Shown one piece after another: positions 21,191 to 30,105 of a DNA stretch of 64,000 nt (the stretch's first letter is position 1; each line of letters starts with the position of its first letter). The DNA lies in the NCBI GenBank assembly GCA_001687465.1, contig LVLI01000158.1, forward strand, positions 17,614 through 81,613, written 5' to 3'. This DNA comes from Halocafeteria seosinensis (Eukaryota; Sar; Bigyra; Bicosoecida). The notes below the pieces were generated by a model, which did not search any database, was not told where the DNA came from, and worked only from the letters and a program-made list of their open reading frames with translations. The position numbers were made by a program, and so were the translations under genes.

Positions 21191-22879
21191 TCATGTCGGT
21201 AGATTCTCCAATGAGACTAAACTCGACATATTCAGAAATGCAGTACCTGTTATAGTGGGCTGATCACAACCAGATAAGACCAACGATGTTAAATTACATA
21301 AACGCTGAAAGGCAGAATCTGTAATCGTCAACTGACTGCAATAGCTCATATCCAGACGCAGCAACGATGAAACATGCTGAAAAGCAGAATCCGTAATGGT
21401 TGATTGGTCGCACTTGGGCATCTTCAGTGACAATAGGTTAGACAGATGCGAAAAAGCACAGTCCGTGATCGTCGTTTGATCGCAACCACCCATATCTAAA
21501 ACTGTCAAGCAGCGGAGATGCTGAAACGCCCCATCCGTAATCGTCGACTGGTTGCACCCATGCATTTCTAGAAAGGTTAAATTTGATAGGTACTGAAACG
21601 CCCGGTCCGTTATAGCTGATTGGGAACAATTATTCATCTTCAACGACACCAACTGGGGTAAGTGCTGATACGCAGAATCCGTAATTGTAGACTGTTTGCA
21701 ACGGTTCATACTGAGCGATGTCAAGTTTGAAAAGTGTTGAAAGGCAGAATCCGTTAAGGTCAACTGTTGGCAATTACTGATAACCAGACTTTGCAAAGTA
21801 GATAAATATGAAAATGCGGCATCCGTAATGGTCGACTGATAACAAAGCTGCATCTGTAGCCACCTTATGTTGGACAAATGTCGAAAACCAAGATCCGTAA
21901 TTGTTGACTGATTGCATGCAGCCATGCTCAACGCCGTCAACTTTGGTAAATGTTGAAAGGCAGAATTTGAGATGGTGGATTGAGAGCAGAAGCTCACATC
22001 CAGTGACTTCAAGTTGGGCATATGGCGAAAGGCAGAGTCTGTAAGAGTTGATTGGTTACAACCATCCATCGTTAACGATGCCAAATTGGATAAGGACTTA
22101 AAGGCGAAGTCCGTTATGGTTGATTGATTGCAGTTACTTATTTGCAGCCGCGTCAATTTCGACAAGTGATGAAATGCATTTCCAGTAATTGTCTGGTGAT
22201 TAGAGTGATTAATACTCAACGAGGACAGATTAACCAGATGTACGAATGCCGAGTCCGTAATTCTCATTCGATGGCAGCGCCACAAGCTCAACAAGCTCAA
22301 ATTGGAGAGATGTTGAAAGGCAGAGTCCGTTATGCTAGACTGATTGGATTTCCGCATGGTTAGCGACTTCAAATTAACCAAATGTTGGAAAGCAGCATCC
22401 GAAATCTTCAACTGATTACAAGCAGTAATGTCCAGGACTTCCAGGTTATGCAAATGTTGGAAGCCAGAGTCCGTAATGGAGGTGCACTCAATCATCTCCA
22501 AAGAGTTCAAACAGGACAAATGTTGGAAGCCATTATCAGTGAGCCGCGAGCAGGTTTCCAAGGCGACTGAATCGACCAAGGGCGGCAGGTTACTAAGATC
22601 TTCATCCGAGATCATAGTAGTCAGTACTATCCTTCCTTCAAACTTCGGAAACAACCGCCGAAAAGCTTGTAGAGTCATTGTAGACGGTGAGATAAATCTC
22701 TGCTGGTACTGCCGCCATGAAAGAAGATAAATCCAGCCGCAGTCAGCATCTTTGATATCGCCTGCCTCTACTAGGCTCCAATACTCTACTGTGCCCTTTA
22801 AATGGTTCCAGGGCTTGCCCTTATTGCTTTGATGGTGTTGAAGCCACGTCTCCAGATACACTCGAAGTACCGACGACAT
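21191..22879 (-). CDS. Leucine-rich-repeat protein, about 18 cysteine-containing 24-residue repeats
   Basis: The intronless 562-residue protein starts at the ATG at 22879. The first 100 residues (with LETWLQHHQ and LQAFRRLFPKFEGRIVL) show no clear domain; an F-box-like adaptor region is possible but not demonstrable. From about residue 105 to the end there are about 18 tandem repeats with consensus xxTITDSAFQHLxxLTSLxM and then xxCNQS, period 24 residues (72 bp). The ITDSAF and N/C-rich turn are like the cysteine-containing (RNI/AMN1-type) leucine-rich repeats of F-box proteins, which form a curved solenoid for protein binding. The repeats are very similar to one another, implying recent expansion or gene conversion. 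No signal peptide or membrane segment is visible. Partners are unknown. Confidence 0.88.
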   Translation of the reverse strand: MSSVLRVYLETWLQHHQSNKGKPWNHLKGTVEYWSLVEAGDIKDADCGWIYLLSWRQYQQRFISPSTMTLQAFRRLFPKFEGRIVLTTMISDEDLSNLPPLVDSVALETCSRLTDNGFQHLSCLNSLEMIECTSITDSGFQHLHNLEVLDITACNQLKISDAAFQHLVNLKSLTMRKSNQSSITDSAFQHLSNLSLLSLWRCHRMRITDSAFVHLVNLSSLSINHSNHQTITGNAFHHLSKLTRLQISNCNQSTITDFAFKSLSNLASLTMDGCNQSTLTDSAFRHMPNLKSLDVSFCSQSTISNSAFQHLPKLTALSMAACNQSTITDLGFRHLSNIRWLQMQLCYQSTITDAAFSYLSTLQSLVISNCQQLTLTDSAFQHFSNLTSLSMNRCKQSTITDSAYQHLPQLVSLKMNNCSQSAITDRAFQYLSNLTFLEMHGCNQSTITDGAFQHLRCLTVLDMGGCDQTTITDCAFSHLSNLLSLKMPKCDQSTITDSAFQHVSSLLRLDMSYCSQLTITDSAFQRLCNLTSLVLSGCDQPTITGTAFLNMSSLVSLENLPT

Positions 22880-23536
22880 TCGCTTTTCCTACCCACCCAC
22901 CCAAACTGGCGATTCTTCGACACGAACAAGGAATTAAACCAAAGTAGCTTTGGATATGCGGTGACTGGGTCTAGCACCCCTCCGATTACACTGCAACCTC
23001 AGTGTGCACTGTTGTTACAACAGCAACTTGTACTCGCCCAATTCCAGTCCGCTGCTTTTACTGCAGTAGAGGAATGGGACAATTCTCGCTTCCTTTGTTT
23101 CTTTCTGTGCCCACTACTCGAGAGGGAACCCAAGAGGTAGCTACTGTAGTTGGTCAGTGGGGGTCTTGATTGTACCACAGACGAGTTGGTTGGTTGATGC
23201 AACTCAACTTGGTGGTCGTGGTCCACCACTGCTGGGTTCAATACAATACTGTATGTACTGGACTTCGAGCACGGCAAACTACTTTCCTGAGATATCTATC
23301 CCTGCGCACACGGCACGAATAAAATCCAACGAACGCCCCGTAGTGCACACCATTCATTCCATTCAGTTCAGTTCTTACGCCAGAGGACGATACTTCACAA
23401 GTTGAATCACAACCTGTTTCCGTTGATTAGTGTAACTAAATAGTGTTGATGCCACTGGAGGAGGGTACCTACCTGTATGCTTCTCCCCCCTACTGGCAGC
23501 AGTAGTTGGTGTCTCGAAGTGGAAGTGAGCCGAGCC
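22880..23536. other. Divergent spacer between the LRR gene and the GlcNAc kinase gene
   Basis: This spacer contains both promoters. No RNA gene or known element was recognised. Short repeated motifs (ccattcattccattcagttcagttc near 23350) are present but not interpretable. Confidence 0.4.
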
Positions 23537-25047
23537 ATGAGCCTTCTGTATGGAGGAGTGGAAGGGTACGTAAGTATGTGGTCTCCATGATATGATATCA
23601 TGGAGGGTGGGATTTCTTGCTTGCATACAGAGGAGCTTCGCGGACGACGGCGGTCATCCTCGATGAACAAGGTAATGAGCGAGGGCGCTCTGAGACCTCT
23701 GGATCAAATCCATGGGTGAGTGAGTGAGTGAGGAGAATACAAGTACACGTACATACAGTGGACATGGTGTACTACGCTCTCGAAGCGCAGATTAATGGCA
23801 TAAAAGCAACCGGGGATTTGCTTTTGGAAATCCTGCATGACGCTAAGAAGCAGGCTCAGATCCCCTTGGATCAGCCTCTGGAAGCACTGGTACGTGAGAA
23901 TAGGCCGTAGGTCTAGTCTCATCCACGGGCTTTACAACGATATTAACATGCAGGGGCTTTCTATGAGTGGAATGCAACAAGCGGCGAATCAGCGTGAAAT
24001 GATGACGTATTTAAATGACTATGACCGGAATTTGGCCAAAGAAATGGCTTTCTATAATGACGCCGTTGGCAGTATTTATACGGCTTCAGATAGAGGAGGA
24101 ATGGTGATTATTAGCGGGACAGGAAGTATGGCGGAAGTATTTGATAACCAAGGGAAATCGCATCGTTGTGGTGGTTGGGGGCACATGATTGGAGATGGTA
24201 CGTGCCATTAAGCAACCCGGATATGATGTTTTCGACTTACTCTCAACAACGGCTCGACTCTTGCAGAAGGAGGCGCCTACTACATAGCATCGAAACTGAT
24301 ACGTGCTACATTTCGTGCACGGGACAAGAACACCGCAAGAAAGCCTGATCAGCGAATCATGGATTATAAGGTGGCCGAAAGGATTATTCTTGAGCATTTC
24401 AATGTAGGTTGATTCGCGGCAACTTTGCTCTCGCGACGTATGCACTCCATTGCTCTCGTATACAGATAGAAACGTTGGGTGAGATTTTGACGTATTTTCA
24501 TCGCGATTTCGACAAAGCAAGGATTGCATCCCTTACCAAAAAGATTGCGGAAGGTAAGCGGCACCACGCTTTTGGATGAATGTTGGATTTCCAGCACACT
24601 GTTTTTACCTTGTGTCCGTCCTTGGTGCCTGCAGCTGCGAGAAGTGGTGATGAGTTATGCAGGCATGTTTTCACCGCGGCAGGAGAGCATTTGGGGGCAA
24701 TGGCTCGTACTTTAGCTCCTCATCTATCGAGTACAAGTGGGGAACCCCGGAAAGGGCATATGTCCATTAAGGATGTTCCCATAATCTGTGTAGGATCTGT
24801 TTGGAAAAGCGTAGATTTATTTTGGGACGACTTTTTACGAGCTGCTACAAGCACTGGCTATGGAGACGGAGGGAACGACACCAGTATCTCATGGAATATA
24901 CGCTCCTTGAAGTTGCTTCGTTTGGAAGATACAGCAGCCATTGGTGCTGCTTGGAAGGCAGCAGCTGATGCTACCGGGACTGGTATCAACCTAGACAAAA
25001 CACCCTTTGTCGAGGAAATAAAGACGTATGACGCAGGAAACCCGTGA
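23537..25047 (+). CDS. NAGK: N-acetylglucosamine kinase, seven exons
   Basis: Spliced model: 23537-23565, 23631-23719, 23759-23889, 23954-24197, 24267-24403, 24466-24553, 24635-25047; 376 residues against 344 in human NAGK. The N-terminus MSLLYGGVEG joins GGASRTTAVIL across intron 1 and rebuilds the phosphate-1 loop of the BadF/BadG/NAGK kinase fold. A family substrate motif SGSNPW follows. Exon 4 has GLSMSG and the phosphate-2 loop VIISGTGSMAEV, and GGWGHMIGD joins EGGAYYIA across intron 4. FHRDFDKARIA and IICVGSVWKS close the fold. The enzyme phosphorylates GlcNAc at O6 for amino-sugar salvage in the cytosol. Every junction keeps phase. Intron 2 is unusually short (39 nt) and its donor lies in tandem GTGAGT repeats. 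An alternative donor at 23672 also keeps phase but would remove the SNPW motif. Confidence 0.9.
23583..23605. other. Perfect hairpin inside NAGK intron 1
   Basis: Arms ctccatgatat and atatcatggag (11 bp each, no mismatch) flank a single central g. The hairpin occupies one third of the 65-nt intron (23566-23630), between donor and acceptor. Confidence 0.7.
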
Positions 25048-25221
25048 TCATTCTACTTCTCGACGTGGTGCAAACAACTACCTTGGTAGTAGTGTCTGTT
25101 CGATGCCTTAAATGATAGAGCACAACACTGACTTTGCTGGTCGTAAATGGCAATATACAAACTGTATCCGTCCCACTTGTATTTACCGCCCGTATGTCGT
25201 GATGATCCTTGATACCGAAGC

Positions 25222-25857
25222 CTAGCAGCACCAAGGGATAAAATGCATTGCCATAAAGGGTCCCAAAAACATGATAAATATGATAGGGGGTGTGAGAAAT
25301 CCGTACACGGGCCACAGCGCAAACATGAGCGATAGAAAAGCCACTACCGCCGATGCAGTTGCCACTGGTATTACATTGGGACAGTATACTTCCCACTGTA
25401 ACCTAATGCGCTTAATGTAGGGCAAGTAAATCGAGAGGTACATAAAGCAGCCAATATCCACTCCAATGGCTGCCATCGCCAAATACACCCACCATCTGCA
25501 TCAAGTATCGTATAGGAGCTGATGATGGACAACAATAATTGCGCCATGGAAATGAACGCACCGATTGCTCTCTTCGCCATGGGTGTCGAGAAACAGTATC
25601 TGGAAGACCTGGGTATATTTCGTGAGCACCACAAACAAGGACACCCATATCGCCGCGTGCACTTTCTCCGTCAGAGTGGATACGATCCTCCGTCTCCTCT
25701 GTTGAGGTGTCTCCTCTGTATTATGTCCTCCTTGGTGGCGGCGAAGTTGGGCTTTGGCGGCCCTATCCAGCGTACGATTGCGCAGCAATAAAGGCTCTCC
25801 CTCCTCATTCACAGCACTCTCTTCCCCATGGTGGAGATGGGATTCCTCTGCTGCCAT
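25222..25857 (-). CDS. TMEM128: TMEM128-like four-helix membrane protein, two exons
   Basis: The model is complement(25222-25495, 25562-25857), 189 residues. The 66-nt intron has a GTGCGT donor and a TGATGCAG acceptor and restores ...GEESNR-WWVYLAMAAIG in phase 2. A charged N-terminus is followed by four hydrophobic segments. The first begins VHAAIWVSLFVVLTKY, the second is WWVYLAMAAIGVDIGCFMYL, the third VIPVATASAVVAFLSLMFAL and the fourth GFLTPPIIFIMFLGPFMAM. The third segment with the IPxxTAS motif and the fourth with FLTP correspond closely to the TMEM128 family, an ER or endomembrane protein of unknown function. The gene is convergent with NAGK (174 bp between stops). Assignment rests on remembered family similarity. 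Confidence 0.75.
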
Positions 25858-26097
25858 TGTAGGGTAAGGTAAGTATACTCTGTATTAGTTGTACCTCCTA
25901 CAACTATGGTATATGATACAAATAGCAAGTGGTGATGGTGTACAACACGACCGTATATCAACAACTCAAATACATGCCACAAAGTGGTGCCAGTGCGAGT
26001 TTCCATACCAGGAAACCTTTTAATTGTATTCCATGTGTGTATAATAATTTCTCTAGGAGGGAGCCCTGCCGTGCAATGCACGGAGTGTACGACAAGC

Positions 26098-26614
26098 TTA
26101 AGTTACCGTCCACTGCATGCACCAATGTTGTACAGCTCCCACGAAGACAGGAGGGAGGTGGTCTATAATGGCACACTTACCCTCATTGTATCGCCTTTTT
26201 CACTCGGCCATTGAGCTCCTCTATCCCCTTGTTGAGCTCCGGGTTTCTGTACAAGCATCAAACACACAATTCCAACACACTGACTGAGTGTAGCAAGGTA
26301 CCAATGACGGTTCAGTAATGCAATAACGTACCGTCTTTGTGGGTGCACGCACAGGCTGTGCTCGCTTTTCAGCAGCCTGGAGTTGTAATTGCCTCTGTAT
26401 CAACATGTCATGCTTACACCATAGGTGGTGACTTTCTTGGTATTGCCCCCGAATCCATGGAATCCTACCTTTCTTTCGCGTTCCTCTTCCGTGAGCGGTA
26501 CTGTAATCGCAAGTACAAAGAGCAATGGCATCTCTTGTATACACGAACGGGGTTGGTTTCGCCACACGTACCTTGATTGTTAGCTGTCTGGGATTTCGAG
26601 CAGCAGGAGCCCAT
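26098..26614 (-). CDS. SVIP: Small VCP/p97-interacting protein (SVIP) homologue, five short exons
   Basis: Exons are complement(26098-26112, 26181-26246, 26332-26394, 26469-26500, 26572-26614), giving 72 residues (human SVIP 77). The introns (71, 74, 85 and 68 nt) have GTACGT, GTAGGA, GTACGT and GTAAGT donors, and all phases agree. The N-terminus MGSCCSKSQ has the Gly2 and Cys pattern of an N-myristoylated, palmitoylated membrane anchor. Residues RQLQLQAAEKR fit the VCP-interacting motif R-x5-A-A-x2-R exactly. The protein ends MRWTVT, like the RWTVS terminus of SVIP. In animals SVIP tethers to membranes and inhibits p97/VCP in ER-associated degradation and lysosome dynamics. The last coding exon is only 15 bases. 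Most annotators would miss this gene because no single exon exceeds 66 bases. Confidence 0.85.
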
Positions 26615-28228
26615 CCTTGGTTCCACGCGTGGTGGTGTACTGTACAACCTTAAAGAAAGCAATGCTATCGGTCGCGCTAACAGGGATGCGCCATCGCCTG
26701 TACCAAAGAGGAGAGTCTATCACCTGTCTGCGTGCCACTCCAATTTATAACTCTGCATACCAAACCAAACAACCCAACCGGTCCCGCAGTACTGAGGTGA
26801 GTCATCCCTCATACCCCAAAAGAATCTGAAAGGAACAGGGAAAACGGGGCGAAGACAACACAACAGTTACTCGCGCAAACGCCAAGAAACTATCAAGGAA
26901 ACGAAACGGGATAATAAAACCGAGAGGAGAGGAAGTGCTCTACGAGATCAGTCTAGCGACGACCGTCGGATCCAACTTGGTTACCCAAGAGAAAGATGAT
27001 GATACGGGAGGCCCTCAGTGCCAGGATCAGAAATCGGATGCATCCGTTTCTGCTACAAACCATGAAATTCTTCGGTTCGGTGGTGCAATGCCGGTACACC
27101 TAATTCGATGTTCAACTGGCTACACACTGCTAGACTGTACGGTGTGTACTGTATTAAGTATTGCTGCTACCGGACGACGTGTAGTCTACGGTGCCCGTAC
27201 CGGTATGTGTTTATTAACTTGTCAATTGAGTTCCTGTTTCCTGTGGAACATTGGCATGTCAATGTACATGAACGTATGATACGTTACGTATCAGGTACCA
27301 CAAACATATGTTTAGAGAGGCTATGTCTACAGTTAACGTTATACAGTATCCAGTAGTCGATTCCTTAGTGTTGCTGGGAAGGGTAACAAGATGAGAAGAA
27401 AACACGCAAAGTGCCCGGCAAACGAAAAAGGTGGCGGCACGGTGGTAGGTAGCACACTCAGACACTAACCACAGGCTGGTCCACAGCCTGTCACAGGTAC
27501 CGTATTCAATACAGTAAACTGCCAATAGTATTCTGGGATTCTAGTCTCAGCCATGGGTAGCTCAGGCTGCTTAGCAGCTCCTACTGTATCCATATCAGTG
27601 ATCACAGCTGGTACAAGTATCTTAAAGACTCACTTCCCACTCCACACATTCCAGCACTCGCGAAAAGGAGGGTAATGAGTCAACCACACTGTGTCTGCTA
27701 CCAATTGTAATGACTCTTTGAAAGCTCAATACATGTCTTTCTCAAGGCTGCAATATAACCTCCAGTACAATTGCACTGTTCTTGATCTGCAAAAGTCCTT
27801 CATGATCAAGGCTTCATCGAGTACCCAGAAGATCCTGGAAGTTCAGGCTGGAACCCAATGCTACAGGGAGGATCGCACCATGCGATTCGCACGTGCGACT
27901 CCGGCTGGAGGCCAAAAGAATTCAAAGGTTTGTGGTGTTTGATACGCTACATGTGTCTTCGTCTAACGTGAACGACAAAAACCTTTTCGCGTTTTAGTCA
28001 TCATTGTCTCAAAGAGTCTACTACTGGTACTAGTGCTGCTGCTGCTGGTATACGAGTGGGGAGGTGCAAGTTCTGAGTCAGCGTCGGATACAACAAAGAG
28101 CGCATTCCAAGGGGGATCTCCGGGGGACGTCGACCGTGAGTCACATGTTCTGAAGCCTCTTTCGTGGATATCGGACGAAAGAAGCAAAAGTGGGCAGTCA
28201 AACGAGCAAGCGAGTCCAGTCTGTGGAA
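26615..28228. other. Long divergent spacer between SVIP and bZIP genes
   Basis: This 1.6-kb region shows no recognised gene. Two stretches have a codon-like look on the plus strand. One is about 26935-27090 (with QEKDDDTGGPQCQDQKSDAS) and the other about 27700-27930 (with SFMIKASSSTQKILEVQAG). Neither has a start, splice partner or known domain that I could establish. They may be unrecognised exons, perhaps 5' exons of the bZIP gene, or chance. The rest looks non-coding. Confidence 0.35.
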
Positions 28229-29185
28229 ATGAAGCAAGAAACATTTACCACGGGCCAAACGATGGAGTCCATACTAGGCAAACGAGAGCATGCTGGTGCC
28301 GGAGCTGACGAACACGCAGAATACAACTCCGGTGAAGAAACCAAACTAACGGCTGCTGCTGGACAGTCTGTCGTTCCCCAGCAGTACGACATTGTGTCCT
28401 CCTTCTTGCAGGACCAGTCCTCCATCAACGATGATAACGTGCAGCAGGCACCACTTGTGCCTCCCCAACCGCAGGAGGCGAATGCCAACTGGCAAGATAC
28501 CACCAGCTCCATCTACTCGGACACATTCAAACACCACACTGACACCAGTGACAGTGTGGGTGCATTGGAAGAGGTAAAGAGTGGGAATGCATCTTCCACG
28601 ACTTCGAGGTCCACCATCCAAAGACCTCAACGAAAAACGCGTCGGAAAACCCAGCAGCAGCAGCAGCACTACTACTCTATCGAAGCTGAAGAAGCTCGAC
28701 AGCAAACATCTGGAAGAAACCGCACCAAGAGTAAAAAGGAGACGTCGGCACAACTACAAAAACGGCTATCACATGAAGAATTAGAGAGGATTGCTGCGGG
28801 TGAAGGCCCAGAAGCAAGGAAAGCTGCCAGGCAACTTCGCAATCGAATGAGCGCAGCAGAAAGTCGGCGGAAGAAAGAGAAAGAAATCGAGGATCTGAAG
28901 AAGAAAGCGAGCGAATTGGAAGCCATGTTGGCACAGAAAGATAAACAGTTGGAATACAAAGATCAGCTTATTCAACAGCTAAGGGGCTCGATGAAATCAC
29001 CTTCTGCTACGAGGAGCACCGGATCGACTACTGAAATGCACCAGCAACAAAGCCAGTCAAATTTTTACCAGTGGATGAGCATGCCCTCAGCGAACCCGGC
29101 CGTGGTTCCTGTAGTGCATTCCGAGACTACCTGTACTCGTGCACTCCTGACTTTGTCACAGCAGGGAAAACTCCGTACTTTATGA
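28229..29185 (+). CDS. bZIP transcription factor (3' end uncertain)
   Basis: The open frame starts at the ATG at 28229, with another ATG at 28262. It encodes a Gln/Ser-rich N-terminal half, a basic linker (RPQRKTRRKTQQQQQHYYS), then a basic-leucine-zipper near residues 200-255. The DNA-contacting signature N-x7-R is NRMSAAESR. The following helix begins EIEDLKKKASELEAMLAQKD and continues into KQLEYKDQLIQQL with heptad Leu/Met positions. bZIP proteins bind DNA as dimers and act in the nucleus. Target genes are unknown. The frame as listed ends in a short unremarkable tail at 29185. An alternative is splicing from a GT at 29111 to a downstream exon at 29563-29949 in the same phase, which would give about 422 residues and an acidic Ser-rich activation-like C-terminus. 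Confidence 0.8.
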   Translation: MKQETFTTGQTMESILGKREHAGAGADEHAEYNSGEETKLTAAAGQSVVPQQYDIVSSFLQDQSSINDDNVQQAPLVPPQPQEANANWQDTTSSIYSDTFKHHTDTSDSVGALEEVKSGNASSTTSRSTIQRPQRKTRRKTQQQQQHYYSIEAEEARQQTSGRNRTKSKKETSAQLQKRLSHEELERIAAGEGPEARKAARQLRNRMSAAESRRKKEKEIEDLKKKASELEAMLAQKDKQLEYKDQLIQQLRGSMKSPSATRSTGSTTEMHQQQSQSNFYQWMSMPSANPAVVPVVHSETTCTRALLTLSQQGKLRTL

Positions 29186-29562
29186 ATCGTTGGCCCTTCG
29201 TCTTAAATTCCGCATGTTCTGTAATTTATTTGTACGTTGTCTGGAGAGGCTGTCTTGGTGGGGAAAGTGTCATTAGGTTAACTTTTATTTATTATAGCGT
29301 GTATTATATAGCCTACCGTGTTTCCCTTGATACTTTGGCAGCTCTCCTGTAGTCTTTATATCGTCTCTTCTTGTTTTAACGTGCGGTTCTTTGTATTATT
29401 GTTTGTGGGTCATCAATTCTTAGTCGTGTGCGGTGGTTTTCCGGAGTGCAGCTGCGTCAGTGGAACAAGCGGTTACTACTGAGGGTTCATTTTGTATTAT
29501 AGCGACTCCCTCTATGTGGCAGTGAGTTTCGTGCTGGCGTAGCTAGAGACAGGTGGTATCAG

Positions 29563-29949
29563 CACTATCCTACCGGTTTTGCTACCGGTGGAGGCGTGTC
29601 ACACTCTATTTCTGATGACTGGCAGCCAGATCCTCGCAATCTAGATGTTGACCAGTCGATCCCCACTACCGAAAGTTTTGCGGATGTGAACAGTGGTGCC
29701 TGGCACTCTCCTTTCGTTTCCTCAACGATGGGCACTGATAGTGGAATCCCAGAGTTCACGGGTAGTTGTGCTGGCTTAGGTTTTCCCCTCGATCATGGAC
29801 TGCAGACGTCCTCTTCCTTGGCAGCCAACACGGATGTGACAGAGTTCGATGGCATATCTATGGAGCATGCATCCGAAAGCAAAGAGCAGCCATTGCAAGA
29901 CTTCCTTTCAACCAGTTTTCCGGAACAACGCCCAACTTTCTTCCAGTAA
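29563..29949 (+). CDS. Candidate last exon of the bZIP gene
   Basis: A 129-codon open stretch begins after an acceptor-like ggtatcag at 29562 and ends with TAA at 29949. The product is acidic and Ser/Thr/Gly-rich (HSISDDWQPDPRNLDVDQS, EFDGISMEHASESKEQPLQ), unlike random translation of this DNA, and resembles a transcription-activation tail. It lies downstream of the bZIP frame on the same strand and is tail-to-tail with the WD40 gene. A phase-0 donor at 29111 would join it, but that intron (452 nt) would be the longest in the window. It could instead belong to a separate small gene. Confidence 0.4.
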   Translation, partial: HYPTGFATGGGVSHSISDDWQPDPRNLDVDQSIPTTESFADVNSGAWHSPFVSSTMGTDSGIPEFTGSCAGLGFPLDHGLQTSSSLAANTDVTEFDGISMEHASESKEQPLQDFLSTSFPEQRPTFFQ

Positions 29950-30105
29950 CTACTTGTGTCTTTAAAAAAAAGTGGTAGAGTGCCCTACCATGTGTAATGT
30001 GCATGTCTTTCGATTTGTTCAGTCATTCAGCATTTAATAGTCACATGAATTCCTGTGGTTGATATGTAGCCAATACAGTTTTGCCGCTTCTGTCTGAAGA
30101 TTGTG

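Noticed and set aside
21191-22560. Regularly spaced direct repeats that could suggest a CRISPR or satellite array
   Set aside because: The period is 72 bp, always in frame, and encodes leucine-rich repeats within an intact gene.
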